In this document: positions 7,696 through 15,700 of the stretch, in pieces
Layout: each line of letters opens with the position of its first letter
Position numbering within the stretch: the first letter of the stretch is position 1
DNA from: A37T11 sp964546645
GTDB lineage: Bacteria > Bacteroidota > Bacteroidia > Sphingobacteriales > Sphingobacteriaceae
Direction of reading: 5' to 3'
DNA length: 21,850 nt
NCBI GenBank assembly: GCA_964546645.1
Contig: CAZJKM010000041.1
Span: 1 to 21,850, forward strand
The notes under the pieces: model-generated
Told to the model about the DNA's origin: nothing
Database searches by the model: none
Seen by the model: only the letters and a program-made list of their open reading frames with translations
Made by a program: the position numbers and the translations under genes

Positions 7696-7759
7696 CATCA
7701 AGAGCCAAGAATCAAAGTAAAAACTGCCGACTATCGACCAAAGACTATCGACTAAAAAA
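7696..7759 (+). repeat. Low-complexity spacer with direct repeat between kdgK and kdgA
   Basis: The 64-base gap holds two copies of GACTATCGAC separated by CAAA, preceded by an AGCCAAGAATCAAAG-like run. It is short enough for the two genes to be co-transcribed. No promoter box was seen in it. This looks like simple-sequence filler rather than a regulatory module. Confidence 0.4.
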
Positions 7760-8404
7760 ATGAAAAATATATTAAATCACATACTCGACTATCCGGCACT
7801 GCCGGTGTACTATAACGACGATGCCGCTACCTGTATAGAAGTGGTCCGTGCCTGCTATCAGGGCGGGATCAGGGTGTTTGAATTTGTGAACCGTGGTGAA
7901 AAAGGGCTGGAGAACTTTAAAGTCCTGCAGCAGTACCGCGATGAAAACCTGCCCGGCCTTAAATTAGGAATCGGCACCATCAAGGATGTGGCAACTGCCC
8001 GTCAGTTTATTAAAGAAGGAGCTGATTTTCTGGTAAGCCCGGTTATGAAGCCGGAAATTGCGGATATCACCCTCAACGAAGGTATGCTGTGGATACCCGG
8101 ATGCATGACCCCCACCGAGATCAGCCAGGCGGAAGACGCGGGCGCCCCCCTGGTGAAACTTTTTCCCGGCGATACGCTGGGACCGGGCTTCTTAAAATCG
8201 ATCAAACCCCTGTTTCCGGGTATGCTCTTCATGCCTACGGGAGGGGTCAGTCCGCAACAGGAAAATATAGCCAACTGGTTTAAAGCCGGGGTCAGCGCCG
8301 TGGGTCTGGGTTCCAAGCTGTTTGAAAAACCGGACGGTGTTCAGGGATACGGCTGGCTCGCAGAACGCACCAGAAGCCTGATGAGCTGGCTTCCGGTACG
8401 CTGA
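7760..8404 (+). CDS. kdgA: KDPG aldolase (2-dehydro-3-deoxyphosphogluconate aldolase)
   Basis: This 214-residue protein is a class I aldolase of the KDPG/KHG family, a cytosolic TIM barrel that cleaves KDPG into pyruvate and glyceraldehyde-3-phosphate. Glu41 in the FEFVNRG strand, GIGTIKD (70-76), IPGCMTPTE (112-120) and the Schiff-base Lys133 in LVKLFPGD are all present. The phosphate-binding TGGVSPQQENIANW lies near the C-terminal end of the barrel. It is the second gene of the rightward pair with kdgK and completes conversion of hexuronates to central metabolites. No motif is missing. The family also includes KDPGal aldolases, but the KDPG reaction fits the neighbours best. Confidence 0.94.
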   Translation: MKNILNHILDYPALPVYYNDDAATCIEVVRACYQGGIRVFEFVNRGEKGLENFKVLQQYRDENLPGLKLGIGTIKDVATARQFIKEGADFLVSPVMKPEIADITLNEGMLWIPGCMTPTEISQAEDAGAPLVKLFPGDTLGPGFLKSIKPLFPGMLFMPTGGVSPQQENIANWFKAGVSAVGLGSKLFEKPDGVQGYGWLAERTRSLMSWLPVR

Positions 8405-8418
8405 CCGACGCTGCAATG

Positions 8419-8472
8419 TGAAAATACTGTACAAATTTTAAAAAAATACGCCCAAAAAAGACAGTATTTTCA
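8419..8472. repeat. 12-bp perfect inverted repeat after kdgA
   Basis: TGAAAATACTGT (8419-8430) is exactly complementary to ACAGTATTTTCA (8461-8472), with 30 bases between. It sits between the kdgA stop and the promoter of the next gene. The AT-rich arms and long A-rich loop make it a poor intrinsic terminator. It could be an operator pair or an mRNA-end hairpin for kdgK-kdgA. Confidence 0.4.
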
Positions 8473-8495
8473 TAACGACCTGTCAGATGGCCCGT

Positions 8496-8503
8496 TAGAT
8501 TTG
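8496..8503 (+). promoter_or_regulatory. -7 box for the FimB/Mfa2-like lipoprotein gene
   Basis: TAGATTTG fits TAnnTTTG and ends 21 bases before the ATG at 8525, leaving a short leader. The -33 element is not obvious. Confidence 0.5.
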
Positions 8504-8524
8504 CTTCGAACAAAAACATAAGTT

Positions 8525-10045
8525 ATGAAAGCAAATCTGATCCTATTGTCATTGCTGCTCGCGGCCGGCGGTTGCGTCAAAGACAAAGAACCGGCATCCC
8601 CGGCAGGCAACCCTAAAAAGGTTGTTTTTAAACTGAACGGCTTCCGTTCAATGATCAAACCTTTTTCCAAAGCAAGTACTCCCGACCCATTTACGTTATC
8701 TTCTACCGTTCCCAACACCAAAAACATTATTCCCGGCCCCGATCCGCAGTTTCTGTATTTCTGGTCCTTCAATGGGCAGAACCTGATCCCTGACATCGCA
8801 GCGGATCTGGATGGGGCAGGTATCACGTATGAACTGAACTCCGCCGTTTCGCCAGGTTATACGCTGGGCTACCACTACAGCAACGAGTACATTGCGGGCT
8901 ATTCGTTCAGTACCACAGGGCCGAAGTCATTTACGATCAACATGCCTGCGAAATATGTTTCGAGGCTGGATTCTTTCTGTTTTGATGCGGTGAGCTCGAA
9001 TACCGGTCCCAAGGATTTTGAAATCTACTATTCCACCGATAACGGGATCACGGAAACCCTCTTACCATTCAATTGCCAGTTCACTGATTTTGCTGCGAAT
9101 AAACTGCACCGGTTCAGGTTTACCTTTGATGGTACATTCCCGATCAGCGCCCACGACCTGTTTTCTATAAAAATCGTACCTGTAGCCGGCAACCGGACCG
9201 GCCACCCGTATGAATACAACCCTGCAGCCGGAACGATGCGCCTGGATAACATTCGCCTTGCAGGGGTTTATGACCCGGATGAAACCGGGGGAGGAACAGC
9301 ACCGGAAGTGGCTGCTGTCTCTAAGCTGCATTATTTCCTGTTTGACAGCAACAACAACGATCAGCTGGTCGCCAGTGGCAGCAATGATTTCAACACAGCA
9401 AATGCTTCCTTTGACCTTACGGTGGATCTGACCCCAGGTACTTATTCAGCCATTTTCATATCGAATGTTTCCACAGAGGAGCTGTTACTTCCCCCACAGA
9501 TCACCCACGCCGAAGATCTTTACATCGGCAGTCTTTTCCGGAATACATCGGCCACTATTTTCGGCAGCCGTAAAGACGATATTATCGTAGAAGAAACCGA
9601 CCTGGAGGAGACGCTTACCCTGGTGCGGCTGTTCAGCAAGATTTCTTTTGAATTTACGGACGAATCCGGGCTCCCCGATATCGGCCGACTGGAAATCATC
9701 CCAAACCATTCCCCGTTCTGGTATACTCCTTATGGGTATCCCGGTATACTACCGGAACAGGAAGCTGCGGAAATCAGCTTCTCCAACCCGTTCAGAAATG
9801 GCGAAACAGGCGTTTCCTTTCACCAATTCATGGGTATCACGCCAGATGCACAACCGGTTAGCTATACCGTTACCATCTATGACACAAATGACCAGCCGAT
9901 ACGTATGTTTCAGGTACATAGCGCTATCCACCATAATGTACAACTGACATTCACAGGGAATTTACTGACTGCCACGGGACCATCCGGTGGCTTTTCCGTC
10001 AGCTGGAATACAAATTGGGACGATCAGCTTACCATCCCTTTCTAA
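8525..10045 (+). CDS. Exported lipoprotein with FimB/Mfa2-like C-terminal region
   Basis: The protein has 506 residues. The N-terminus is a lipoprotein signal with Lys2, a hydrophobic run LILLSLLLAAGG and Cys17. Cys17 is followed by a charged linker (VKDKEP) without an obvious inner-membrane retention signal, which suggests outer-membrane or surface anchoring. Residues about 75-243 form a beta-rich module (LYFWSFNG at its start, MRLDNIRLAG at its end) resembling jelly-roll modules of secreted Bacteroidota proteins. From about 262 on, the pattern HYFLFDSNNN, LTPGTYSAIFISN, VRLFSKISFEF and a final beta-hairpin resembles FimB/Mfa2-type fimbrial accessory or anchor proteins. No other pilus gene is next to it. 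The family call is by eye and only moderately sure. The gene ends in a strong terminator (10061-10104). Confidence 0.5.
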   Translation: MKANLILLSLLLAAGGCVKDKEPASPAGNPKKVVFKLNGFRSMIKPFSKASTPDPFTLSSTVPNTKNIIPGPDPQFLYFWSFNGQNLIPDIAADLDGAGITYELNSAVSPGYTLGYHYSNEYIAGYSFSTTGPKSFTINMPAKYVSRLDSFCFDAVSSNTGPKDFEIYYSTDNGITETLLPFNCQFTDFAANKLHRFRFTFDGTFPISAHDLFSIKIVPVAGNRTGHPYEYNPAAGTMRLDNIRLAGVYDPDETGGGTAPEVAAVSKLHYFLFDSNNNDQLVASGSNDFNTANASFDLTVDLTPGTYSAIFISNVSTEELLLPPQITHAEDLYIGSLFRNTSATIFGSRKDDIIVEETDLEETLTLVRLFSKISFEFTDESGLPDIGRLEIIPNHSPFWYTPYGYPGILPEQEAAEISFSNPFRNGETGVSFHQFMGITPDAQPVSYTVTIYDTNDQPIRMFQVHSAIHHNVQLTFTGNLLTATGPSGGFSVSWNTNWDDQLTIPF

Positions 10046-10060
10046 ACCTTCAGTGCCCCT

Positions 10061-10104
10061 GGTGTCGCCCTGTTAGTACCCCAGCTTCGGGCGGCACCTT
10101 TTTT
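10061..10104 (+). terminator. Intrinsic terminator after the lipoprotein gene
   Basis: GGTGTCGCCC (10061-10070) pairs with GGGCGGCACC (10089-10098) over 10 positions, with one G-U. An 18-base loop separates the arms and six T follow. Its 3' arm and T-run are also the first part of the direct repeat that reappears at 10920-10960. Confidence 0.8.
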
Positions 10105-10119
10105 CATAGCTGCCGGATC
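10079..10119 (+). repeat. Left 41-bp direct repeat bordering the toxin-antitoxin module
   Basis: These 41 bases match 10920-10960 at 38 positions. The first 20 are identical and the three differences fall in the T-rich middle. The repeat starts inside the terminator loop and includes its 3' arm and T-run. Confidence 0.85.
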
Positions 10120-10138
10120 CTACAAACTAAAGTTGCCT

Positions 10139-10163
10139 ATTTCATAATTTGAAATAAATTTCA
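10139..10163. promoter_or_regulatory. Candidate HigA operator (ATTTCA half-sites)
   Basis: ATTTCA (10139-10144) and TGAAAT (10150-10155) form an inverted pair, and a third ATTTCA copy follows at 10158-10163. The sites lie 18-42 bases before the -7 box of the toxin gene, where an autoregulatory antitoxin would bind. The role is inferred from position and symmetry. Confidence 0.4.
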
Positions 10164-10180
10164 TAATCTAAAATTTTTCC

Positions 10181-10188
10181 TATCTTTG
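10181..10188 (+). promoter_or_regulatory. -7 box for the higBA module
   Basis: TATCTTTG fits TAnnTTTG and ends 4 bases before the toxin ATG at 10193, so the message would be nearly leaderless. The module thus carries its own promoter behind the upstream terminator. Confidence 0.55.
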
Positions 10189-10192
10189 TGTC

Positions 10193-10488
10193 ATGGTAAT
10201 CGTCGCCAAGACGTTCATTCATATTTTTGCCCTTAAACATCCGGTCTCAAAAGCAGCTTTGAATAGCTGGTATCAGATTGTCAGGAAGGCGGATTGGGGG
10301 AATTTTATAATGTACGGGATACGTTTGGCAGTGTGGATGCCGTGGGTAATGACCGATATGTGTTTAACATCAAAGGAAATGATTATCGATTGATTGCCAT
10401 GATATTTTTTGATAAGCGTACGGTGTATATCCGCTTTATCGGTACACACGCCGAATACGACCGGTTAAAGGATTGCTCAAAGGTTTAA
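10193..10488 (+). pseudogene. higB: HigB-family toxin gene with a one-base frameshift
   Basis: Two overlapping frames together make one HigB-type (RelE superfamily) mRNA interferase. The first frame gives the N-terminus MVIVAKTFIHIF, LNSWYQIVRKADWG and then leaves the family pattern. The second frame, open from 10294, gives EFYNVRDTFGSVDAVGNDR, YVFNIKGNDYRLIAMIFF and VYIRFIGTHAEYDRL, which are family-defining. The join falls exactly at a run of five G (10296-10300). A sixth G would restore KADWGEFYNVRD and a normal 98-residue protein. Family members cleave translated mRNAs and are neutralised by HigA. Whether the shift is a true mutation, a phase-variable tract, ribosomal slippage or a sequencing error cannot be decided here. 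As written, no full-length toxin is made. The antitoxin gene follows 14 bases downstream. Confidence 0.85.
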
Positions 10489-10502
10489 AAATCAGGGAAG
10501 CC

Positions 10503-10889
10503 ATGATTAGTAAGATACGGAACGAAAAGCAATACCATCAAGTAATGGACATGATGGAGGGTTATCTTCAAAAAGCCACCGATGGGGGTGGATTCCGCAC
10601 ATTAAGCCAACAGGAGGCGGACGAATTGGAGAAACTAAGCCTTTTAGCCGAACGGTATGAGGATGAGTATATGAAGCTGATGCCCATGCCAGTAACGCTT
10701 AGTGCCGTGGTAGAAGCCAAGAAGGAAGAATTAGGCGTTACCCAAAAGGGACTTGCATCCATCCTCGGTATGGGAGCTCCCAAGTTATCTCAGATACTCA
10801 ACGGCAAACGCGACCCCGATGTCGGTTTCCTGAAATCATTACATCAAAAGTTGGGGATTGACGGGAATCTTATTTTGGAAAAAGTATAG
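10503..10889 (+). CDS. higA: HigA-type antitoxin with C-terminal helix-turn-helix
   Basis: The protein has 128 residues. I chose ATG 10503 (MISKIRNEKQYH) because it follows the toxin stop by 14 bases and matches the usual start of these antitoxins. The longer frame from 10473 has no good start and would overlap the toxin. The N-terminal half is charged and helical (QQEADELEKLSLLAERYEDE), the toxin-binding type. The C-terminal half is an XRE-like DNA-binding domain, about 77-125: KKEELGVTQKGLASILGMG, then PKLSQILNGKRDPDV. HigA proteins bind HigB and repress their own operon, and candidate half-sites lie at 10139-10163. Toxin-first gene order is typical of higBA. The frame is intact, unlike that of the toxin. 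Confidence 0.9.
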   Translation: MISKIRNEKQYHQVMDMMEGYLQKATDGGGFRTLSQQEADELEKLSLLAERYEDEYMKLMPMPVTLSAVVEAKKEELGVTQKGLASILGMGAPKLSQILNGKRDPDVGFLKSLHQKLGIDGNLILEKV

Positions 10890-10919
10890 TATTGATTACC
10901 CCTTTTTCACACGCTTGCT

Positions 10920-10960
10920 CCCCAGCTTCGGGCGGCACCATTTTTTGTAGCTGCCGGATC
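10920..10960 (+). repeat. Right 41-bp direct repeat bordering the toxin-antitoxin module
   Basis: This is the second copy of the 10079-10119 repeat (38 of 41 identical), starting 30 bases after the higA stop. The 5' terminator arm present upstream of the left copy is absent here, so this copy cannot form the same hairpin. The pair encloses 800 bases. Confidence 0.85.
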
Positions 10961-11064
10961 TTTCGTTATAAATCGTTCGTAGTTGTTCCCCTGGTTTTTT
11001 AATAAACCCTTAACAAGATTATTGTTTTTCTTTCTCCCTTTATGGTAAGAGGCGATAGAAAATC

Positions 11065-11199
11065 ATGCAACTGCTTAACAATTTAACGGATTCCGAATTA
11101 ATTGTCCTACTGAAAACCGGTGATGAGCGCACTTTTGACGAAAACGGGAACCTCGCAGCGTCTAACACGATCCGGATCATGAAAGAAGCGGGATTTTAG
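11065..11199 (+). pseudogene. Truncated ECF sigma factor remnant
   Basis: This 44-codon frame begins MQLLNNLTDSELIVLLKTGD and continues ERTFDE. That is the characteristic N-terminus of Bacteroidota FecI-like ECF sigma-70 factors (sigma region 2 entry). It then switches to NGNLAASNTIRIMKEAGF and stops. The rest of sigma region 2 and all of region 4 (about 150 residues) are missing, so the gene cannot encode a working sigma factor. The tail after residue 26 is not sigma-like and I do not recognise it; an internal deletion joining two sequences would explain it. It lies 24 bases before the Kelch gene. The rest of 10890-11223 holds only the right 41-bp repeat and AT-rich sequence with no other gene. 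Confidence 0.55.
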
Positions 11200-11223
11200 G
11201 ATAAAAACAGTATCTTCACGGCA

Positions 11224-12711
11224 ATGAAACTGATAACTTTTTTTGCCATCGTTCCCTTTATCATCCTGAATGGGAATACCCGTAGTTTCGGGCAGGAACA
11301 GCTTCCACAACTAAAAAAACTGGTACCGGTTGCGGGCGAACTGGTACCGGCTTTTTCTCCCGGCAGGTATGCTTATCAGGTAAACGTCGGGTCGCCCGTA
11401 TCAGCCATCGGCTTCGAGCTGGAAAGCATGGTTAAAGGCACAGAGATCACGGCAAACGGCCATGAATTAGTCACATCCCGACCACTTCCTCTACAGGTTG
11501 GAATGAACAATATAGAAATAAAACTGAAGCTGGGGGATAAAGAAAACATCTATCACGTCAGGGTGTTGCGGGAGCACCCCACATTGAGTTGGAGCAAGGT
11601 TCTTGAAAACGGCCCCTTTCCTATCCGCGATTCGGGTGGCGAATTGGTTTTTAAAAATAAGATGTGGCTGCTTGGAGGGTATTTCCCGGCACTGTCTTCC
11701 GATGTATGGCATACAGATGATGGGGTCAACTGGCGGGAATCGTCTCCCATTCCTGCAGCGGATGGAATCAATATCCCACTGAATTATGTTTACAAGGATA
11801 AGATGTGGGTAGTAAGTAATGACGGGGCTATTTACGCTTCTGCAGATGGCGACCATTGGGAGCTGGTGAATGCGAACCCGCCATGGGGAAAACGATATGC
11901 TGCGGGAGGGGTGGTTTTCAGAGAAAAAATGTGGGTGTTTGGTGGACGTGAGAACCAGGGGCTTTTGAAAAACGACATCTGGTGGTCTGAAGACGGGATT
12001 AACTGGTCCCGCTCCGCAACCGACGCCCCTTGGTCGCCGCGGCAGCTGTTTGGCAACGTCGTCGTTAAGGATGATAAGATCTGGATCATTGGCGGCGGGA
12101 TCACCGAATATGTGCCTTTTAAGGCTTACAGAGACGTATGGGTTTCGGCAGACGGTATTCACTGGGAGGAGGTGACCGATAACGCTCCCTGGCCAGCCCG
12201 GATATGGAGTAACTGTGTTGTTTATCGCAATCAGATCTTTCTTTTAGGGGGCTTCCGCTCTCAGCCGAAATGGGAAAACCTGGGAGATGTTTGGTATAGT
12301 AAAGACGGAAAAAACTGGCAGGAGCTGAAAACACCGGTTTCCTGGGAGCCGCGCCATGAACATTCGAGCTATGTTTTTAATGATAGGCTCTGGGTTGTCG
12401 GTGGCAATAAATGGCCACTGCTTAACGATGTGTGGTCACTTGATATTAAGGGGCTGACTTTTCTTTCCCAGCCTGTTTTACAGGAACTGCGGGGTGCCGG
12501 ATACACCTATTATCTGAATGCTGAATTTAATCACTCCGGGCAACCGGTCAGGTATCGTTTGCGGAAAGGACCGGCCTGGTTAAAATTGGATGCGGACAGG
12601 GGATTGTTATATGGCACACCCGTTGAGGCAGGAACATTTGAGGTGACTGCAGAGGCCTATGATAAGGCCGGGGAAACAACAGCACAACACTTCTTTATAG
12701 AGGTGTATTAA
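11224..12711 (+). CDS. Exported Kelch-repeat protein with cadherin-like and Ig-like domains
   Basis: The protein has 495 residues with an N-terminal signal peptide (KLITFFAIVPFIILNGNT, cleavage probably near 23). Residues about 36-115 resemble the cadherin-like beta-sandwich found in bacterial surface proteins (FSPGRYAYQVNV, VGMNNIEIKL). Residues about 120-410 form a Kelch-type beta-propeller whose blades carry WLLGGY, MWVVSNDG, MWVFGGREN, IWIIGGG, IFLLGGF and LWVVGG, each followed by a D-W strand (such as DGVNW, DGIHW). The final 80 residues resemble a putative Ig (He_PIG) domain, with GPAWLKLDADRGLLYGTP and AGTFEVTAEA. No catalytic motif is seen, so a carbohydrate- or protein-binding role is likely. 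It precedes the heparinase-like lyase by 25 bases and is probably co-transcribed with it. Confidence 0.75.
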   Translation: MKLITFFAIVPFIILNGNTRSFGQEQLPQLKKLVPVAGELVPAFSPGRYAYQVNVGSPVSAIGFELESMVKGTEITANGHELVTSRPLPLQVGMNNIEIKLKLGDKENIYHVRVLREHPTLSWSKVLENGPFPIRDSGGELVFKNKMWLLGGYFPALSSDVWHTDDGVNWRESSPIPAADGINIPLNYVYKDKMWVVSNDGAIYASADGDHWELVNANPPWGKRYAAGGVVFREKMWVFGGRENQGLLKNDIWWSEDGINWSRSATDAPWSPRQLFGNVVVKDDKIWIIGGGITEYVPFKAYRDVWVSADGIHWEEVTDNAPWPARIWSNCVVYRNQIFLLGGFRSQPKWENLGDVWYSKDGKNWQELKTPVSWEPRHEHSSYVFNDRLWVVGGNKWPLLNDVWSLDIKGLTFLSQPVLQELRGAGYTYYLNAEFNHSGQPVRYRLRKGPAWLKLDADRGLLYGTPVEAGTFEVTAEAYDKAGETTAQHFFIEVY

Positions 12712-12736
12712 GTAACCGGATAAAATACCATCGTCC

Positions 12737-15700
12737 ATGTCGTTTAATTCCTTTTTATCACTGCTATACCTGATGTGGTTTTTTTCTGTTTCGCTGGTTA
12801 TGCCGCTTACCTCATACAGTCAGACGGCCAATCAAGACGAGCAACAAACCTTTTTACAAGATAATTTCAAACGGCTGGCCTCAATCAAACGCACTGAGGT
12901 ACCGGCATTACCCTTCCTGCAGCTCAACCGGCAGGAAATAGCGAACGCCAGAAAACGTGCTGAAAATATACCCGCCTTCAGCGAGCTGAAGAGCCGTTAT
13001 CTACGCATTGCGGATGAATGGCTGGAACGTGATGAGCATTTCATCAGGGAAATAATTCCCCCCTGGGGTTCTTTATATGTTTATGGATTAGGCCTGAATT
13101 TTGACCCGGTAAAAAGGGAGCGCATGCAATGGTGCGGCTGGTCGGATCCGCGACGTGTTCGGGCAACCGATGGAACAGTTTATCCTAATCCGGCTTTCCC
13201 GGACGATGGTACAGGTTGGAAGGATCCGCAATCCGGAGAGCAATACTACTTCGTTGCCTATGCAAACGGCATGACCATGATGCAATTGGAAACGGTTGAT
13301 CTACCCGCGTTGGTTCAGGCTTTCCTGCTTACCGGTGACGAGCGGTATGCGATGCGGGCATTATGGATATTGGATGGCATCGCTTCCATTTATCCCCGCG
13401 CTTATGAAGGTCCTATAGATTATCCGGGCAACCTCCCCGGGAAAGTCGGCGGAGGGCGTATGGACAGGCCTTACTATCAGGCTTCGCGGGCACTGATGAA
13501 TTATACCTATTTCTATGAAGCGCTTTCGTTGAGTAATTACCGGAACGCTGTGTCTCCAACTAACCCGGCGGTCTCCTTATTCCGTAACATAGAGATCAAC
13601 CTTTTGCTGGACGGTGCTTCGTATTGTCTTAGCGAGACATACAAAAACAACGGCTCGAACCGGGAGCTTCACAACGGCAATATTGATTATAATCGCTCTC
13701 CATTATTGGTGGGGGCGTTGCTGGGAATTACCGAATGGGTTGAGTGGGCATTAAACGGTCCTTTGGGATTCCGGTCTGTCGTGGCGAATACCATCGATGT
13801 GAACGGAAGATACTATGAAACCAGTCCGGAATATGCCTTCCACACCTCAGATTTGATTCTGAGCAGCGCAGAAATTTTATCAAGAATGCGACTTCCCGGT
13901 TATCCCCGGGGATTCAACGCGTTTGACAATGAACGTTTGGCGCGGTTTGCCTTAAACTTTTATCCGGGCATAGCGATTGCCGGCCACCTCCCCTTATTCG
14001 GCGATTCCGGTCCGGACCACCGGATCACCACGAATAATGATTCCGAATACGATCGCCTCACGCATATGAATGCTCAGAAATTCTATTATTATTCGGATAA
14101 TGACGCTATCAAAAAAACTGCTTCAGGCATACTCAAAAGCATGTCTTTACACAGACCACCAGACCAGTCATATACGCTTTGGGAACTATACAAGGGTTAT
14201 GATGACACAACAGATGATCACGTATCTCAGGCTGGGGTGTCCGGTAAAAGCGGTGCAAGCACCTTGCTGTTTGATTATGGTACCCTTATTTTAAAGTCAG
14301 GAACGGGGGCCAAACAGCGGGGGGCATTGATGCGGTTCGGCCCCACACTGAACCACGGGCACAATGACGAGTTGGGGTTGACATTCTACGCATATGGCCG
14401 GGAGTTTTCTGCGGATCCGGGTTATTTTAACACCCACTTCCGTTACGGTTTTACGACCAGCAGCATCGCCCACAATGTACTGGTGGCAAACAGGAAGAAT
14501 CAGTTAAGGGTCCCATCATCCGGAGGGGAATTAATATCCTGGACGGATGGACGGATGTTCCGTTCTGCTGAAGTCAATAATCCGGGATGCTATCAGTATG
14601 AAGGGGTGAATGAATACCGACGCCGCATCGCTCTCGTGGATATTTCAGAAGAAGACAGCTATATCATTGATGTTTTCTGGGCACAGGGTGCGGAAGTATA
14701 CGATTACAGTCTGCATGGCATTTTTGGTGGCAAGTTGACCGTTGCAGGTGATTTCAACGTCACATTGGCGGACCAGTACAAAGGATCTGTCTATCGCAAA
14801 GGTGTTGATTATACATCCGACCTGGATATTAACGGCAGAATTACAAGTTTTCCTTCCGCTCCGTTTACGTTCTCTCCCCCGGGAGGAGGGTACGGGTTCC
14901 TGCAAAACCCATCCTTTTACAGGATACCGGATCAGGCGGCAGGAATGAGCTGGCAATCAACGGACGGCACAGGTCATCAAATGCATGTTACCCATTTTGC
15001 CCCGAAAGGCTCAACGTTGATAACAGCCTCCGTAGATGCAACAATAGGTAATGAAACAGCCAATCCTCCGGTCCCTGTAAAACTGGACTATGCACTGACC
15101 CATACGAAGGTCCCGAGCCATGAAACGGTTAGGTATGCGACAGTGATTATGCCGCTAAACGGACCAAACCGGGTCAGCGTAAACCAGCTTTTCCCGGAAA
15201 ACGGACCTTCCGGCACGACCATCGGATTAGAGATCATCCCGGATAGCTCGACCACAAAGCATTTTTATTTTACATCAACTCTGGATTCCGTGTCATACCG
15301 CTTCAGGAACGGATGGCAGATCCGGGGAAGGGAGGTGTTTATTGCCAGGGATTCGATAAATAAAACTTTTTTGGTTTCTATTACCGGTGAGGGGGAGGTT
15401 ATTTGCAACGATTTCAACCTGATCACCATGCCGTTGGTCACAAAACCATTGATCATCAAAGAAGTTCAATCCAACCCGCTTCGCATCCGCGTCGAGTTAG
15501 GTCACCGGGACGCTCAAAAGCTGGTTGGTAATGTCCTGAAGGTATCACGTGAACAGTTGTCCAGGCCGTATTCCCTGAAAGTCATATCCGTACAACGTTC
15601 CACTGTCCGCGGGGAGGTATGGCTGGTATTTGATGCCATAGATCCTGTGCAATCTGTTGGAAAAGTTGACTCCTATGAACCTCATCATTATAAAATCCTG

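Noticed and set aside
10079..10960. Integron gene cassette with attC sites
   Set aside because: The 41-bp repeats lack the attC core (GTTRRRY with its inverted partner) and no integrase is present in the window.
11491..12162. 223-codon minus-strand frame inside the Kelch gene
   Set aside because: It is antisense to obvious Kelch repeats and is Pro/Arg/Ile-rich without domain features.
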